A DNA stretch of 41,931 nt. It comes from an uncultured bacterium. GTDB lineage: Bacteria; Bacteroidota; Ignavibacteria; Kapaibacteriales; UBA2268. Below are positions 18,784 through 27,914 of this stretch, piece by piece. A program made the position numbers and the translations under genes. Position 1 is the first letter of the stretch. Every line of letters starts with the position of its first letter. The DNA lies in the NCBI GenBank assembly GCA_937875295.1, contig CALLXS010000091.1, positions 1-41,931 on the forward strand, read 5' to 3'. Below the pieces are notes generated by a model that did not search any database, was not told the DNA's origin, and saw nothing but the letters and a program-made list of their open reading frames with translations.

Positions 18784-19563
18784 TTACTCAATTCTCTTAG
18801 CACTATGAGCAAGATGATAGAAAACTTCATTAACATCATTTGCTTTATATTTATTTTTTAGTTCCGCAGGAGACCCCATTGCAGCAATTTTCCCATCTAC
18901 CATTAATGAAATTCTATTGCAGTATTCAGCTTCATCCATATAATGAGTAGTAACAAAGACAGTAATCCCCTTATTTGAAGCATCATAGATCAAATCCCAA
19001 AATTGTCTACGTGTAATTGGATCTACGCCACTTGTAGGTTCATCTAAAAATACAATTTTTGGAATATGGAAAATAGCTACAGAAAAAGCTAATTTTTGTT
19101 TCCAACCTAAAGGTAAAGAACCAACAAGTTTATTAGCTTCATTCTGCAAATTCAGAGTTTCAAGTAAAGTAAAAGTTCTTTCTTTATTTTCTTTTGGTTT
19201 CACACCATATATTGTTCCATAAAATTTAATATTTTCTACAACTGTAAGATCCTCATAAAGTGAGAATTTTTGACTCATATATCCAATATTATTTTTTATT
19301 TTCTCCTGCTCTTTATATACATCATAACCAGCTACATAAGCAGTACCGGAAGTAGGTTTAATTAATCCTGATAAAATCCTCATTGCTGTAGTCTTGCCAG
19401 CCCCATTTGCACCTAAGAAACCAAATATCTCACCTTTCTCGACATTAAATGATATATTATTTACAGCAGTAAAATCACCGAATTTCTTCGTAAGATTTTC
19501 TGCATAAATAGCATACTTATCAGTTATATTTACTCCATCGACTATAAGTTCTTTATGCTTCAT
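18784..19563 (-). CDS. ABC transporter ATPase (second nucleotide-binding unit, YbhF C-terminal-half-like)
   Basis: This is a single ABC ATPase of 259 residues with Walker A GANGAGKT (about 54-61), Q-loop IGYMSQKFSLYEDLTV, Walker B IVFLDEPTSGVDP and switch His in VFVTTHYMDEAEYC. The signature is LPLGWKQK instead of LSGGxxQ, the variant seen in the second ATPase of YbhF/RbbA-type proteins. This site may therefore have altered activity. The start codon overlaps the end of the preceding ATPase gene by 11 bp, implying coupled translation. The two genes together (312 + 259 residues) equal the length of fused E. coli YbhF. Confidence 0.92.
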   Translation of the reverse strand: MKHKELIVDGVNITDKYAIYAENLTKKFGDFTAVNNISFNVEKGEIFGFLGANGAGKTTAMRILSGLIKPTSGTAYVAGYDVYKEQEKIKNNIGYMSQKFSLYEDLTVVENIKFYGTIYGVKPKENKERTFTLLETLNLQNEANKLVGSLPLGWKQKLAFSVAIFHIPKIVFLDEPTSGVDPITRRQFWDLIYDASNKGITVFVTTHYMDEAEYCNRISLMVDGKIAAMGSPAELKNKYKANDVNEVFYHLAHSAKRIE

Positions 19564-20491
19564 TAATCCCTCTATTGTGTTGCGAAATTACTCTAATTTC
19601 TTCGATAAAACAATCCTCAATATTAGGATCAATTTTTTTTATATCAATTTCTTTAAAATCATTTTGAACTAAATATTCTTTCAATTGATTTTCATCTCCA
19701 TTTAAAACAACATGAGCATATTCACCGAAAGCATAACTATTAATCGTTTTAGGAAATTTTTCTAAAGCTTTTAGCAATAGGTAGGTTTTTTCTGATTTCA
19801 CAGCAAATAAATTTTGCTTATAATTGGTAATTATATTTTCTGGGGATTCTATATTTAAAATATGTCCATTATCGATGAAGGCAATTCTATCACATTTAGT
19901 AGCTTCGTCCATATAAGGAGTAGAAACAAATATTGTAATACCTTCTCTCCCAAGCTTTTTTAACATATTCCACAAATCTACTCGCGATACAGGATCAATT
20001 CCTGTAGTTGGTTCATCTAAAAATAGTAATTTTGGTTTATGAATTAAAGCACAGCTTAGAGCAAGTTTTTGTTTCATACCTCCGGATAAATTTCCTGCTC
20101 TCCTATTTTTAAATGGTTCAATTTGTTCATAAATATCTTTAATCAAATGATAATTTTCTTCAATAGTAGTATCAAAAAGAGTAGCAAAAAATTGTAAATT
20201 TTCTTTTACAGTTAAGTCAGAATATAATGAAAATCTTCCAGGCATATAGCCTACCGATTCTCTAATTGCCTCAAAATCTTCGACTATGTCGTAACCTAAT
20301 ACCTTTGCATTGCCTTTATCAGGAGTAAGCAGAGTAGTAAGTAATCTAAATAAAGTAGTTTTGCCAGCTCCATCGGGTCCAATTAAACCAAATATCTCAC
20401 TCTCTTCGACAGCCAAGTTAATATTGTCTAAAGCAATTACTTTTCCTTTATTATAAGTCTTAGTAAGATTATTAATTTCGATTATTTTCAT
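19553..20491 (-). CDS. ABC transporter ATPase (first nucleotide-binding unit, YbhF N-terminal-half-like)
   Basis: The 312-residue ATPase has Walker A GPDGAGKT (about 38-45) and a Q-loop region with VGYMPGRFSLYSDLTV; the residue normally Gln is Gly/Arg here, as in YbhF first domains. The signature is canonical LSGGMKQK, with Walker B LLFLDEPTTGIDP and a switch region IFVSTPYMDEATKC, where the usual His is Pro. The lost switch His in this unit and the altered signature in its partner suggest one good and one degenerate composite ATP site, as in YbhF/RbbA. A ~75-residue C-terminal extension follows. It starts 29 bp after the HlyD-like gene. Confidence 0.92.
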   Translation of the reverse strand: MKIIEINNLTKTYNKGKVIALDNINLAVEESEIFGLIGPDGAGKTTLFRLLTTLLTPDKGNAKVLGYDIVEDFEAIRESVGYMPGRFSLYSDLTVKENLQFFATLFDTTIEENYHLIKDIYEQIEPFKNRRAGNLSGGMKQKLALSCALIHKPKLLFLDEPTTGIDPVSRVDLWNMLKKLGREGITIFVSTPYMDEATKCDRIAFIDNGHILNIESPENIITNYKQNLFAVKSEKTYLLLKALEKFPKTINSYAFGEYAHVVLNGDENQLKEYLVQNDFKEIDIKKIDPNIEDCFIEEIRVISQHNRGINEA

Positions 20492-20520
20492 TTGATTAAT
20501 AGTAAAATAATTTGAAGATT

Positions 20521-21414
20521 TTATGGAATTAATACTTCGCCGTACATTCCTATTTTTAAATAACCATCATTTTTTACTTTTACTTTTATTTCATAAACTA
20601 GATTTTGTCTTTCATTCTTTGTTTGAATTGTCTTAGGAGTAAATTCTGCTTTATTAGCAATTTTCTCGATTTCGCCATTAAAATCTTTATATTCATTTTC
20701 GCTTACATCGATTCGAACTTTTACTTTTTGACCAATTTTCACTTTTGCTAATTGCTCTCCGGTTAAATATGCTTTTAAAGTCATATTGCTTAAGTCAGCT
20801 ATTTTATATAGTGGCTTTCCGACCGTAGTTATTTCCATAGCTTCAGCATATTTAATTAAAATTGTTCCATTTAAAGGGTTGATGATTGTATATTTACTTA
20901 TTTGCTCGCTTAATTGATTCATTTGAATTTTAAGCGGAACAGTTTCACGAGAAATACTTGAACTGCTTAATTCTAATGCAGTTTTTTGTGCTTCAATCTG
21001 ATTATTTAGCACTTTAATTTGATTTTCAATGTCATCTAATTGCTTTTGAGTAGCTGCATCAGCTGCCACTAGTTTTTTTACTCTTTCTCTATCTTGCTCA
21101 GCATAAGCTATTTGCGTCCTTAGTGTAGCTAATTGAGAATTAATATCTGGTTTTCTACTTGAAATAGCAGCACTTTGAGCTTTGACTTGCTTTTTCATCA
21201 AAGTTAAATTAGTACTATCGATAAAACCAACTACTGCTCCTTCTTCAATAGTTTGTCCTTCTTCAATATTTAATTCTTTAATTACCCCATTTGCTTCTGA
21301 GGAAATTATAATTTCTGTAGCTTCAAAGCTTCCGGAAGCATAATTATTTTCTTCTTCTTGACCGCAAGCAATCATTATAAGCGGACATATTATTGCAATT
21401 AATATCTTTTTCAT
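20521..21414 (-). CDS. HlyD/YbhG-like periplasmic adaptor lipoprotein
   Basis: This is a membrane-fusion protein of 297 residues. The signal ends in a lipobox-like MIAC (Cys17), so it is predicted to be lipid-anchored rather than transmembrane. The order is typical: a biotinyl-lipoyl half (GVIKELNIEEGQTIEEGAVVGFID, about 38-61), a helical hairpin (about 65-170), the second lipoyl half (INPLNGTILIKYAEAMEITTVGKPLYKIADL) and a beta-barrel domain (LTGEQLAKVKIGQKVKVRID). It is expected to bridge the inner-membrane ABC complex and the TolC-like channel encoded 1 bp upstream. Confidence 0.9.
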   Translation of the reverse strand: MKKILIAIICPLIMIACGQEEENNYASGSFEATEIIISSEANGVIKELNIEEGQTIEEGAVVGFIDSTNLTLMKKQVKAQSAAISSRKPDINSQLATLRTQIAYAEQDRERVKKLVAADAATQKQLDDIENQIKVLNNQIEAQKTALELSSSSISRETVPLKIQMNQLSEQISKYTIINPLNGTILIKYAEAMEITTVGKPLYKIADLSNMTLKAYLTGEQLAKVKIGQKVKVRIDVSENEYKDFNGEIEKIANKAEFTPKTIQTKNERQNLVYEIKVKVKNDGYLKIGMYGEVLIP

Positions 21415-21415
21415 T

Positions 21416-22675
21416 TTATTTTCCTATTGTAATTTTATTCTTATATTGTATAAGTAGTGATTTCAATTTATGTAATGTTTTATTTAATTTAGCTATTTCT
21501 TCAGCATTTAATTCTTTAATGTAATCATTAGAATTAATCACTCCATTTTCGAGCTGAGCTGAAGCTACTTGCTTAATCGAAGACCTTAAGCCTATTAATT
21601 CATCATCTTTTTCTAATAGTAATTTATATTTATTTAGAGCTTCTTCTTGACGAATAATTTCTAATTTAGTATTAAAAATGAAAGTCTCTTTCATTACTTC
21701 ATTGCTTTGTTTGTTAATATTAATTAACTCATAATCACGCGATTGATTATAAAAACCTGTAATTGGAATATTTAAATTTACTCCTGTTATATAATACCAA
21801 CCCGGATTTTCGTTAAATAGATTTAAGGTAGGATTACCATATCCTCCTTGAAAAAATGCGAATAATTTAGGTAAATTTTTTGCTAATATCATTCCCTTTT
21901 GTGCATCAAGAGCAGAGCTTTGTTCCTTAAACATTTCTATTTCAGGTCTTTGAATGTCTTTTGACAAAGGAATTTCTTCTGGGTTAATTAGCGTTACATT
22001 ATCATTTAGCTCTTTGCCTATTAAATCACTTAATAAATAAATACTTGATTTTATTTCAGAATTAAGTTCTAATTGATTTTGCTCTAATTTTAGGATTTCT
22101 GCTTTTAAAATATTCACATTACTTTTGAGAGCAACTCCATTGTCGACTTGCGATTGTATCTTTTTTACCATTAGATGCAAATCGCTTTTTGATAATTCAA
22201 TTATCTCATTTTGCTGCTGAAGCATTATTATCCCAAAATATAGTTCAGTTATTTTCTCTTTAATTTTATATAATTCAACATCAAGTTTTTTTTCTTCTAA
22301 TCGATTATTTGCTTCAATTAATTTATTTTGATTAGATATAATCCCACCATCATATATTACTTGATTAATCTCCGCAATTGATTTATATTGGAACTTATCG
22401 GGCGATGGTAGGTTTATTCCCGGAAAATTCAGGTCAATATGTGGTACTTCCGATTGATAAGTAGCTTGAGTTATAATATTTATTTTAGGGAAATAACCTG
22501 ATGTAGCATTAGATAAATTTTTATCTTTTGCCTGATGAAGTAAATTTCTTTGTTTATTTAACGGATAATTTTTCTCTGCTAATTGGTAACATTCATCAAT
22601 AGTTATCGACTGAGAAAATACATCAATCGAAGCAAAAGAAAGTAATATTACGCATAAACTAATTATTCTATTCAT
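21416..22675 (-). CDS. TolC-like outer membrane efflux protein
   Basis: The 419-residue protein has a signal peptide (1-22, ending ...SFASIDVFSQ). It shows the outer-membrane-factor pattern of two repeats of long helices separated by short strands: 'TIDECYQLAEKNYPLNKQRNLL' at the start, 'LAKNLPKLFAFFQGGYGNP' opening the second half, and GVNLNIPITGFYNQSRDYELINI. The 'ARxxxxPxxxxxxxYG' type motif is visible in relaxed form. It should trimerise into the exit duct of the exporter. The gene begins 6 bp after tetR and ends 1 bp before the adaptor gene, indicating a tight operon. Confidence 0.9.
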   Translation of the reverse strand: MNRIISLCVILLSFASIDVFSQSITIDECYQLAEKNYPLNKQRNLLHQAKDKNLSNATSGYFPKINIITQATYQSEVPHIDLNFPGINLPSPDKFQYKSIAEINQVIYDGGIISNQNKLIEANNRLEEKKLDVELYKIKEKITELYFGIIMLQQQNEIIELSKSDLHLMVKKIQSQVDNGVALKSNVNILKAEILKLEQNQLELNSEIKSSIYLLSDLIGKELNDNVTLINPEEIPLSKDIQRPEIEMFKEQSSALDAQKGMILAKNLPKLFAFFQGGYGNPTLNLFNENPGWYYITGVNLNIPITGFYNQSRDYELININKQSNEVMKETFIFNTKLEIIRQEEALNKYKLLLEKDDELIGLRSSIKQVASAQLENGVINSNDYIKELNAEEIAKLNKTLHKLKSLLIQYKNKITIGK

Positions 22676-22681
22676 TTTTAT

Positions 22682-23284
22682 TTATTTAATTTGTGGATTA
22701 ATTAATGCAAGACTTTTTACTAATTGTGAAACTATTCCCTTTTGAGTTTTTATCAAAGCAGAAAATTCATTTTGATCAATGATACTTGAAGAAACAAAAA
22801 TCGGTTTACTAATAAATGGAAAAATAATTATCCCAATAAAATTCATCATAATATGATAATTACTCAAATTTGGATTCAATTCATTTAAATATTTCACAAT
22901 ATCTTTATTTTCAAATATTACCTTTAGTCTATTTACAATTTTTGAATTTATGTTCTCCTGCCTTAACTCATTAATTACAAATAAAGGTAATTCCGGTACT
23001 TTTAGTAATAAATCAAAATACTTATCGACAACTTCATCAATTTTTTCAATTAAAGAAGTATCTTTTTTTGCTAATATTGGTATTATAGTTCCAAATAATT
23101 CATCTATCTTTTCCTCCATTATAATCTTGAAAAGAGTATCTTTACTGCGATAATAATAATTAACTAATGCTAAATTAATACCTGCTTCTTCCGCAATATC
23201 GCGAGTACGAGCACCTGAATATCCTTTCTCTATGAATATCTTTCGTGCTGCTATTTTAATTTTATCCTGTGTGCTAATACCCAT
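22682..23284 (-). CDS. TetR family repressor of the exporter operon (CecR-like position)
   Basis: The 200-residue protein has an N-terminal TetR helix-turn-helix at about 8-54: KIKIAARKIFIEKGYSGARTRDIAEEAGIN with NLALVNYYYRSKDTLF. The variable C-terminal ligand-binding and dimer domain has 'FVINELRQENINSK', a feature of the CecR/DUF1956-like subgroup. It is the first gene of the operon. An inverted repeat sits 33-55 bp before its start (see the operator entry), so autorepression of the whole operon is likely. The inducer is unknown. Confidence 0.9.
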   Translation of the reverse strand: MGISTQDKIKIAARKIFIEKGYSGARTRDIAEEAGINLALVNYYYRSKDTLFKIIMEEKIDELFGTIIPILAKKDTSLIEKIDEVVDKYFDLLLKVPELPLFVINELRQENINSKIVNRLKVIFENKDIVKYLNELNPNLSNYHIMMNFIGIIIFPFISKPIFVSSSIIDQNEFSALIKTQKGIVSQLVKSLALINPQIK

Positions 23285-23316
23285 TTTATATATTATAAGT
23301 TAATTTTTCAAAATAT

Positions 23317-23339
23317 TAAACGTATGTATAAAACGTTTA
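23317..23339 (-). promoter_or_regulatory. Candidate TetR operator (inverted repeat TAAACGT-N9-ACGTTTA)
   Basis: TAAACGT (23317-23323) and ACGTTTA (23333-23339) are perfect 7-bp arms separated by 9 bp. They lie in the short leader region just upstream of tetR, where a repressor would block the operon promoter. Both arms contain the rare (in this AT-rich DNA) ACGT core. I cannot confirm binding. Confidence 0.5.
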
Positions 23340-23392
23340 TTTTAATCATTTGTTTAATTTTTTATTTTTTTGGTAAATTTCCTTTATCTAAA

Positions 23393-23425
23393 TAAAAAAA
23401 CCCACTATCAAGGGACAGTGGGTTT
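23393..23425 (-). terminator. Rho-independent terminator of the M16 protease gene
   Basis: AAACCCACT (23398-23406) and AGTGGGTTT (23417-23425) form a 9-bp GC-containing stem. On the minus strand the A-run at 23394-23400 becomes a U-run directly after the hairpin. It lies 30 bp past the M16 protease stop. Confidence 0.85.
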
Positions 23426-23454
23426 ATCTAACTAACTTAAAGAATTAATTTTAG

Positions 23455-26265
23455 TTATTTCTTTTCAGGCATTGCTAAAATTTCAACAATTTTATTTGTA
23501 TTTATATATTTTTTAGCAGTTGCTTGTAAATCTTTTGCAGTCATTGCATTAATTACTTTGTCTGATTCAATAATGCCCATTGGGTCTTCATTATTACGAG
23601 CTTTTGCAACCAAACTACCCATCCAATAATTATTATTAATTAAATTAATATCTCTTTCATTTAAAAGTGCTTTTTTCACTTTATCTGTAGCAACTTCATC
23701 AGGTTTAGATTTATATGAATTAATTAAATCGATTACTGCTTTTTTCACTTTATCAACTTCTTTAGGATTAAGTACCATATCAATATTAATTGCATATTGA
23801 CCTGTAGGAATATTTTGGAATTGTACCCAAAGGCTTGGAGAATAAGTAGCAGATAATTTTTCTCTAATAGTTTCAATTAATCTTATTTCTAATGCATCAA
23901 CTACAGCGCTAAGAAGCATTCTATTTTTAGGAGTAGCATCTATATTTCCTGACATTGTCATGCGAATGTGAGCTTTATCGTCATCGCCTTTATATATCAT
24001 TGTTTTTGATGCTTTTGTTGGATATCCAGTTTTTAAATCTTTATAATTTTCTTTTTGACCTTTTGGAACAGAACCAATATATTTTGCAAAATATTGTTTT
24101 ACAGTCGCAGGGTCAAAATCACCAACTACTACATAAGTGAAATCACCTAAATTAGAAAATCTATCTTTAAATATTTGCATACCTCTATCATAATTTGCTT
24201 TATTTAAGAAATCCATTGTAAAAGGTTGCGAACGGAAATGATGATTACCTAAAATGAATGTAACTGAATCTCTATAAATATCATCTTGAGTCTGACCTTT
24301 GCTTAATAATTGAGGTTTTATTCTTTCTACAAAATTATTATATCCATCTTTATCCATTCTTACATCTGAAGAAAATAAATTAACTATTTGGAATAAATAT
24401 TCCAAGTCTTTTGTAGATGATTGTCCTGAGAAACCCTCGAAGTAATCATTTATATAAGGATTTACTCCAACTATTTTACCAGCTAATACTTTATCAAAAT
24501 CAGTCTTAGAAAATTCAGATATTCCGCTTTCGCTTACCATTGCAGTAGCAAGATCTGCAGAGAAATAATCTTCATTACTATATAGTGAATTACCGCCCCA
24601 GCTATATGCACCAAATAACACTTCATTATCTTTGAAATTTGTTTTCTTTAAGATTACTTTAGCACCATTTGATAATTCAAAAGTCTCAGTGCCTAATTTA
24701 TCATTTTTCGCTTCATTTTCAATTTTACCAATATTTGTAATTACTTTATTGAATAACGGTTTATCAATAGTTGTTTCGACTTTAGCAGCTAATTGAGTAT
24801 TCATAGTTTTATTATACATTGTTAGCATATCGGAATTTTGCAATTTAGAAGCATCATCTTTTTCTGGTAAATTGACTGTAATTACAGTATTTTCTGCAGT
24901 TAAATAGTCATTTCCAACAGCAGCTATTTCTTCAGGAGTTACTTCAGCGAGAATTTGCTTAATAAATTCATAATCAAAATCTACACCACCCATTGATTTT
25001 CCATCAGCAAAATAACTAGTTAGTTCATTTACGTAGCTATCATGTTTTGTAGTATTTTTTTTGGATAACATATCTTCAAGCATTGCACTATATTCAGTTT
25101 TAGCTCTTTCTAATTCTGCAGGGTTAATACCGTGTTGCTTTATTCTTGCAACTTCAGTTAAAAATCCTTCTACAGCTTTTTGTAGTCCACCATTTTTAGC
25201 TCTAATTGAACCAAAAAATGCATTTGTATTACCCATGAAATCGCCAGATCCGCCTCCAGCAGCAATAAATGGAGGATTAGGACCATTTGTAATTTCTTGA
25301 AGACGGTAATTTAATATCACATCATAAATTTGTTTCTTTAAAGTAAGGGCATAGCCTTGATATGTATTTTCGTTATGTTTAGGTAATTTAGTTATAATAG
25401 TAGCCATTTCGAAAGGCATTTCTTTATCGCTAACTATAGAAACTTTTGTATCTTTATGAGGAGTTAATCCAAATTTTTCTCTTGTACGATTATTTTTAGG
25501 ATTTTTTAAGCCGCCAAAATATTCTTTAGTCAATTTTTCAATTTTATCTACATCAAAATCGCCTACAGCTACTAAAGCCATCAAATTTGGACGATACCAA
25601 TCATCATAAAATCTGCGAATTTGTTCTGGTTTGAATGTACTTAAGAACGCAGTATCGCCTATCAAATTTCTTTTAGCATATTTAGAATTAAAGAACATTA
25701 CTGGATAATGTTTTTCTTGCATACGGCTAAATACATTCATTCTTTGGCGCCATTCAGAAATAATTATTCCTCTTTCTTCATCAATATCTTTAGCATCCAT
25801 TGTAACGTTTCCAGCCCAATCTGCTAAAATTTTAAAGGATTCTTTTACTAATTTTTCATCGCTAACTGGAATTGGTAATTCATACATTGTTCTGTCAAAT
25901 CCTGTACTTGCATTAACATCTGCACCGAATCTGATACCAAATTTTTGTAATACATCTAACAATTCATTTTTTGGATAATTCTTAGTTCCATTAAAGCACA
26001 TATGTTCAGTAAAATGTGCTAACCCGTTCTGGTCGTCATCTTCTTGAATTGCACCAGCATCAAGCACTAATCTGAAATGACCGTGCTTTTCTGGAGTTGA
26101 ATTTTTTCTAATATAATATTTAAAGCCATTTGGCAATGTACCTATTCTAACATCCTTTGTTAATGGTATTTCTTTGTCAGAATTAAGGTCATATTTTGCC
26201 GATAGTGAAGCAACGCTAAATAGTAGCATAGCGATTACTATTGGTTTGAATGAATTTAATTTCAT
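23455..26265 (-). CDS. M16 family zinc metalloprotease (pitrilysin-like), exported
   Basis: I choose the ATG at 26265 (936 residues) over the TTG one codon earlier. A signal peptide spans about 1-23. The inverted zinc motif is HFTEH (H84, E87, H88) within GLAHFTEHMCFNGTKNYP. The third ligand is Glu163 or Glu164 in DIDEERGIIISEW. The protein is a tandem of two M16 halves: the second (about 500-936) lacks HxxEH but keeps the R/Y substrate-binding type region (REKLSATYSPSLWVQFQ, GQYAINIDM). This is the clam-shell layout of bacterial zinc proteases that degrade short peptides in the periplasm. It is monocistronic with its own terminator. Confidence 0.93.
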   Translation of the reverse strand: MKLNSFKPIVIAMLLFSVASLSAKYDLNSDKEIPLTKDVRIGTLPNGFKYYIRKNSTPEKHGHFRLVLDAGAIQEDDDQNGLAHFTEHMCFNGTKNYPKNELLDVLQKFGIRFGADVNASTGFDRTMYELPIPVSDEKLVKESFKILADWAGNVTMDAKDIDEERGIIISEWRQRMNVFSRMQEKHYPVMFFNSKYAKRNLIGDTAFLSTFKPEQIRRFYDDWYRPNLMALVAVGDFDVDKIEKLTKEYFGGLKNPKNNRTREKFGLTPHKDTKVSIVSDKEMPFEMATIITKLPKHNENTYQGYALTLKKQIYDVILNYRLQEITNGPNPPFIAAGGGSGDFMGNTNAFFGSIRAKNGGLQKAVEGFLTEVARIKQHGINPAELERAKTEYSAMLEDMLSKKNTTKHDSYVNELTSYFADGKSMGGVDFDYEFIKQILAEVTPEEIAAVGNDYLTAENTVITVNLPEKDDASKLQNSDMLTMYNKTMNTQLAAKVETTIDKPLFNKVITNIGKIENEAKNDKLGTETFELSNGAKVILKKTNFKDNEVLFGAYSWGGNSLYSNEDYFSADLATAMVSESGISEFSKTDFDKVLAGKIVGVNPYINDYFEGFSGQSSTKDLEYLFQIVNLFSSDVRMDKDGYNNFVERIKPQLLSKGQTQDDIYRDSVTFILGNHHFRSQPFTMDFLNKANYDRGMQIFKDRFSNLGDFTYVVVGDFDPATVKQYFAKYIGSVPKGQKENYKDLKTGYPTKASKTMIYKGDDDKAHIRMTMSGNIDATPKNRMLLSAVVDALEIRLIETIREKLSATYSPSLWVQFQNIPTGQYAINIDMVLNPKEVDKVKKAVIDLINSYKSKPDEVATDKVKKALLNERDINLINNNYWMGSLVAKARNNEDPMGIIESDKVINAMTAKDLQATAKKYINTNKIVEILAMPEKK

Positions 26266-26580
26266 CAATGATTCCTTGTATTTATTTTTAATAAAGTATA
26301 AATTTTATTTTTCGTGGTTTGTTAATTAAGATTACTCAAATTGTCGCAAAAAGTTGCAAAACTAGTAATATTTTATTTGAAAAATTAATTTAATTTGCAA
26401 ATATAACATTTATTTAGTAGATAATCTTGATAGATAGTTATTTCATTTATAATTAATTATTATCTGTTACATATAGAATTACTGATTTATATAAATACAG
26501 AATTGAAAAATCATTACAATATTTTTATATTACTTTACGCCTTAAACTTAATGTTTTATAACTAAAATAAAATTAATAAT
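26266..26580. other. Divergent intergenic region, no gene seen
   Basis: This AT-rich spacer (~315 bp) lies between the M16 protease (minus) and the GWxTD operon (plus). It must hold both promoters. I see no clear TTG-N20-TAnnTTTG match, no RNA gene and no ORF with coding character. Confidence 0.5.
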
Positions 26581-27903
26581 TTGAAATTAAAAAACAATAT
26601 AATATTAATATTCAATGCACTTATATTATTTTGCTTCTGTACCTTATCATTAGTTTCTAACGACAAGGGAGTATATTTCGAAGCAACTGCATTCTCATCT
26701 GATTCTCTCGGTTTCCCTAGAATTGATGTAGCTGTAGCAGTAAATTATAGTGCATTAAAATTTGAAAGTGTTGATAATATATATTTATCGAAATATTCAT
26801 CACGCATAACGATTAAAGATAGCAATGATGCAATTGTCGCTGAATCAAAACAATCAAGACAACTTAAAGCAAATTCTCTTTACGATTCTCAAGGTGGTAA
26901 TGCAAATTTCGATTACTTTTTTAAATCATTTATTTTGCAACCCGGAAATTATAAAGTAAAATTAAATATTATTGATGATTTCACAAATAACGATTATGAA
27001 ATTAACAGAAAAGTTTCTTTGCTTGATTTCGATAAATTTGATTTCTCGATGAGTGGTACTTTGCTTGTAAGTAGCATAGAACAGACTCAAAATGGATTTA
27101 ATATTACCCCTTATCTATCTGATAATATTGCTCCTGTAATTAACTCTTTATTTACCGTTATAGAAATTTATAATAATGTAAAGAATCCATTAAATCAAAT
27201 AGATAATGATACTATTAACTTTATTTATGTCCTATATAATCAAGATAGAAAAATAATTACTAAAAGTGATATAATTCAGAAAATTATCCCCAAAGGGAAA
27301 AGTGCTGCATATTTCTTAATTAAACCAATTAAAGGGCTAAAGCAAAACGAAAATTATATTTTAAGGACTTATGCCTTGCGTGATGGAGCCGATACAATTA
27401 GTTTTTCTAATTATATAATTGCTGCGTCTGAAAGAAGCATCGAATATAAAAGACAATTAGGTGGTGTGAGCTTAGAGAATATTGATTTAGCAATTGATCA
27501 AACATTCTATGCAGCTTCGTCTGACGATATGAAATATATGAGATCCGGAATTGATGAAGATGATAAGTTAGATAGATTTATTCAATTTTGGAAATCGTTT
27601 GATCCTTCACCAAATACAGAAAGAAACGAAGCATTTGATTTATACTTTAAAAGAATAGAATTAGCAAACGAAAGATATAAATTCTCCGGCGGAGAAGGCT
27701 GGAGAAGCGACCAAGGAGCTGCATCAATTGTATATGGTATGCCCGTAACTGTCGAAAGATCTAACCCAGATTATATGGGAAGAGTTTATGAGAGATGGAA
27801 TTATCAAAATGGACGATCTCTTATATTTTTAGATAGAAATGGGTTTGGTGATTATAGATTAGTGCAACCAGCATATATAAGTGATAAATTTGTATTTGAA
27901 TAA
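26581..27903 (+). CDS. GWxTD-domain exported protein
   Basis: The 440-residue frame starts at a TTG: an in-frame stop lies at 26563-26565 and there is no ATG before the signal peptide KLKNNIILIFNALILFCFCTLSLVS, so TTG is the only sensible start. The N-terminal ~300 residues are beta-rich. The C-terminal GWxTD domain (about 305-435) has 'DKLDRFIQFWKSFDPSPNTERNE', 'YFKRIELAN' and GEGWRSDQGAASIVYGMPV, where the eponymous GWxTD reads GWRSD. Such proteins are widespread in Bacteroidetes/Chlorobi; their role is unknown. The gene ends 11 bp before ispD, and the three genes to lysC look like one operon. Confidence 0.8.
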   Translation: MKLKNNIILIFNALILFCFCTLSLVSNDKGVYFEATAFSSDSLGFPRIDVAVAVNYSALKFESVDNIYLSKYSSRITIKDSNDAIVAESKQSRQLKANSLYDSQGGNANFDYFFKSFILQPGNYKVKLNIIDDFTNNDYEINRKVSLLDFDKFDFSMSGTLLVSSIEQTQNGFNITPYLSDNIAPVINSLFTVIEIYNNVKNPLNQIDNDTINFIYVLYNQDRKIITKSDIIQKIIPKGKSAAYFLIKPIKGLKQNENYILRTYALRDGADTISFSNYIIAASERSIEYKRQLGGVSLENIDLAIDQTFYAASSDDMKYMRSGIDEDDKLDRFIQFWKSFDPSPNTERNEAFDLYFKRIELANERYKFSGGEGWRSDQGAASIVYGMPVTVERSNPDYMGRVYERWNYQNGRSLIFLDRNGFGDYRLVQPAYISDKFVFE

Positions 27904-27914
27904 GGGATAATAAT

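Noticed and set aside
16450..23454. Horizontal transfer of the exporter operon
   Set aside because: Base composition and codon use look like the neighbours, and no mobile-element ends, tRNA junction or integrase are present.
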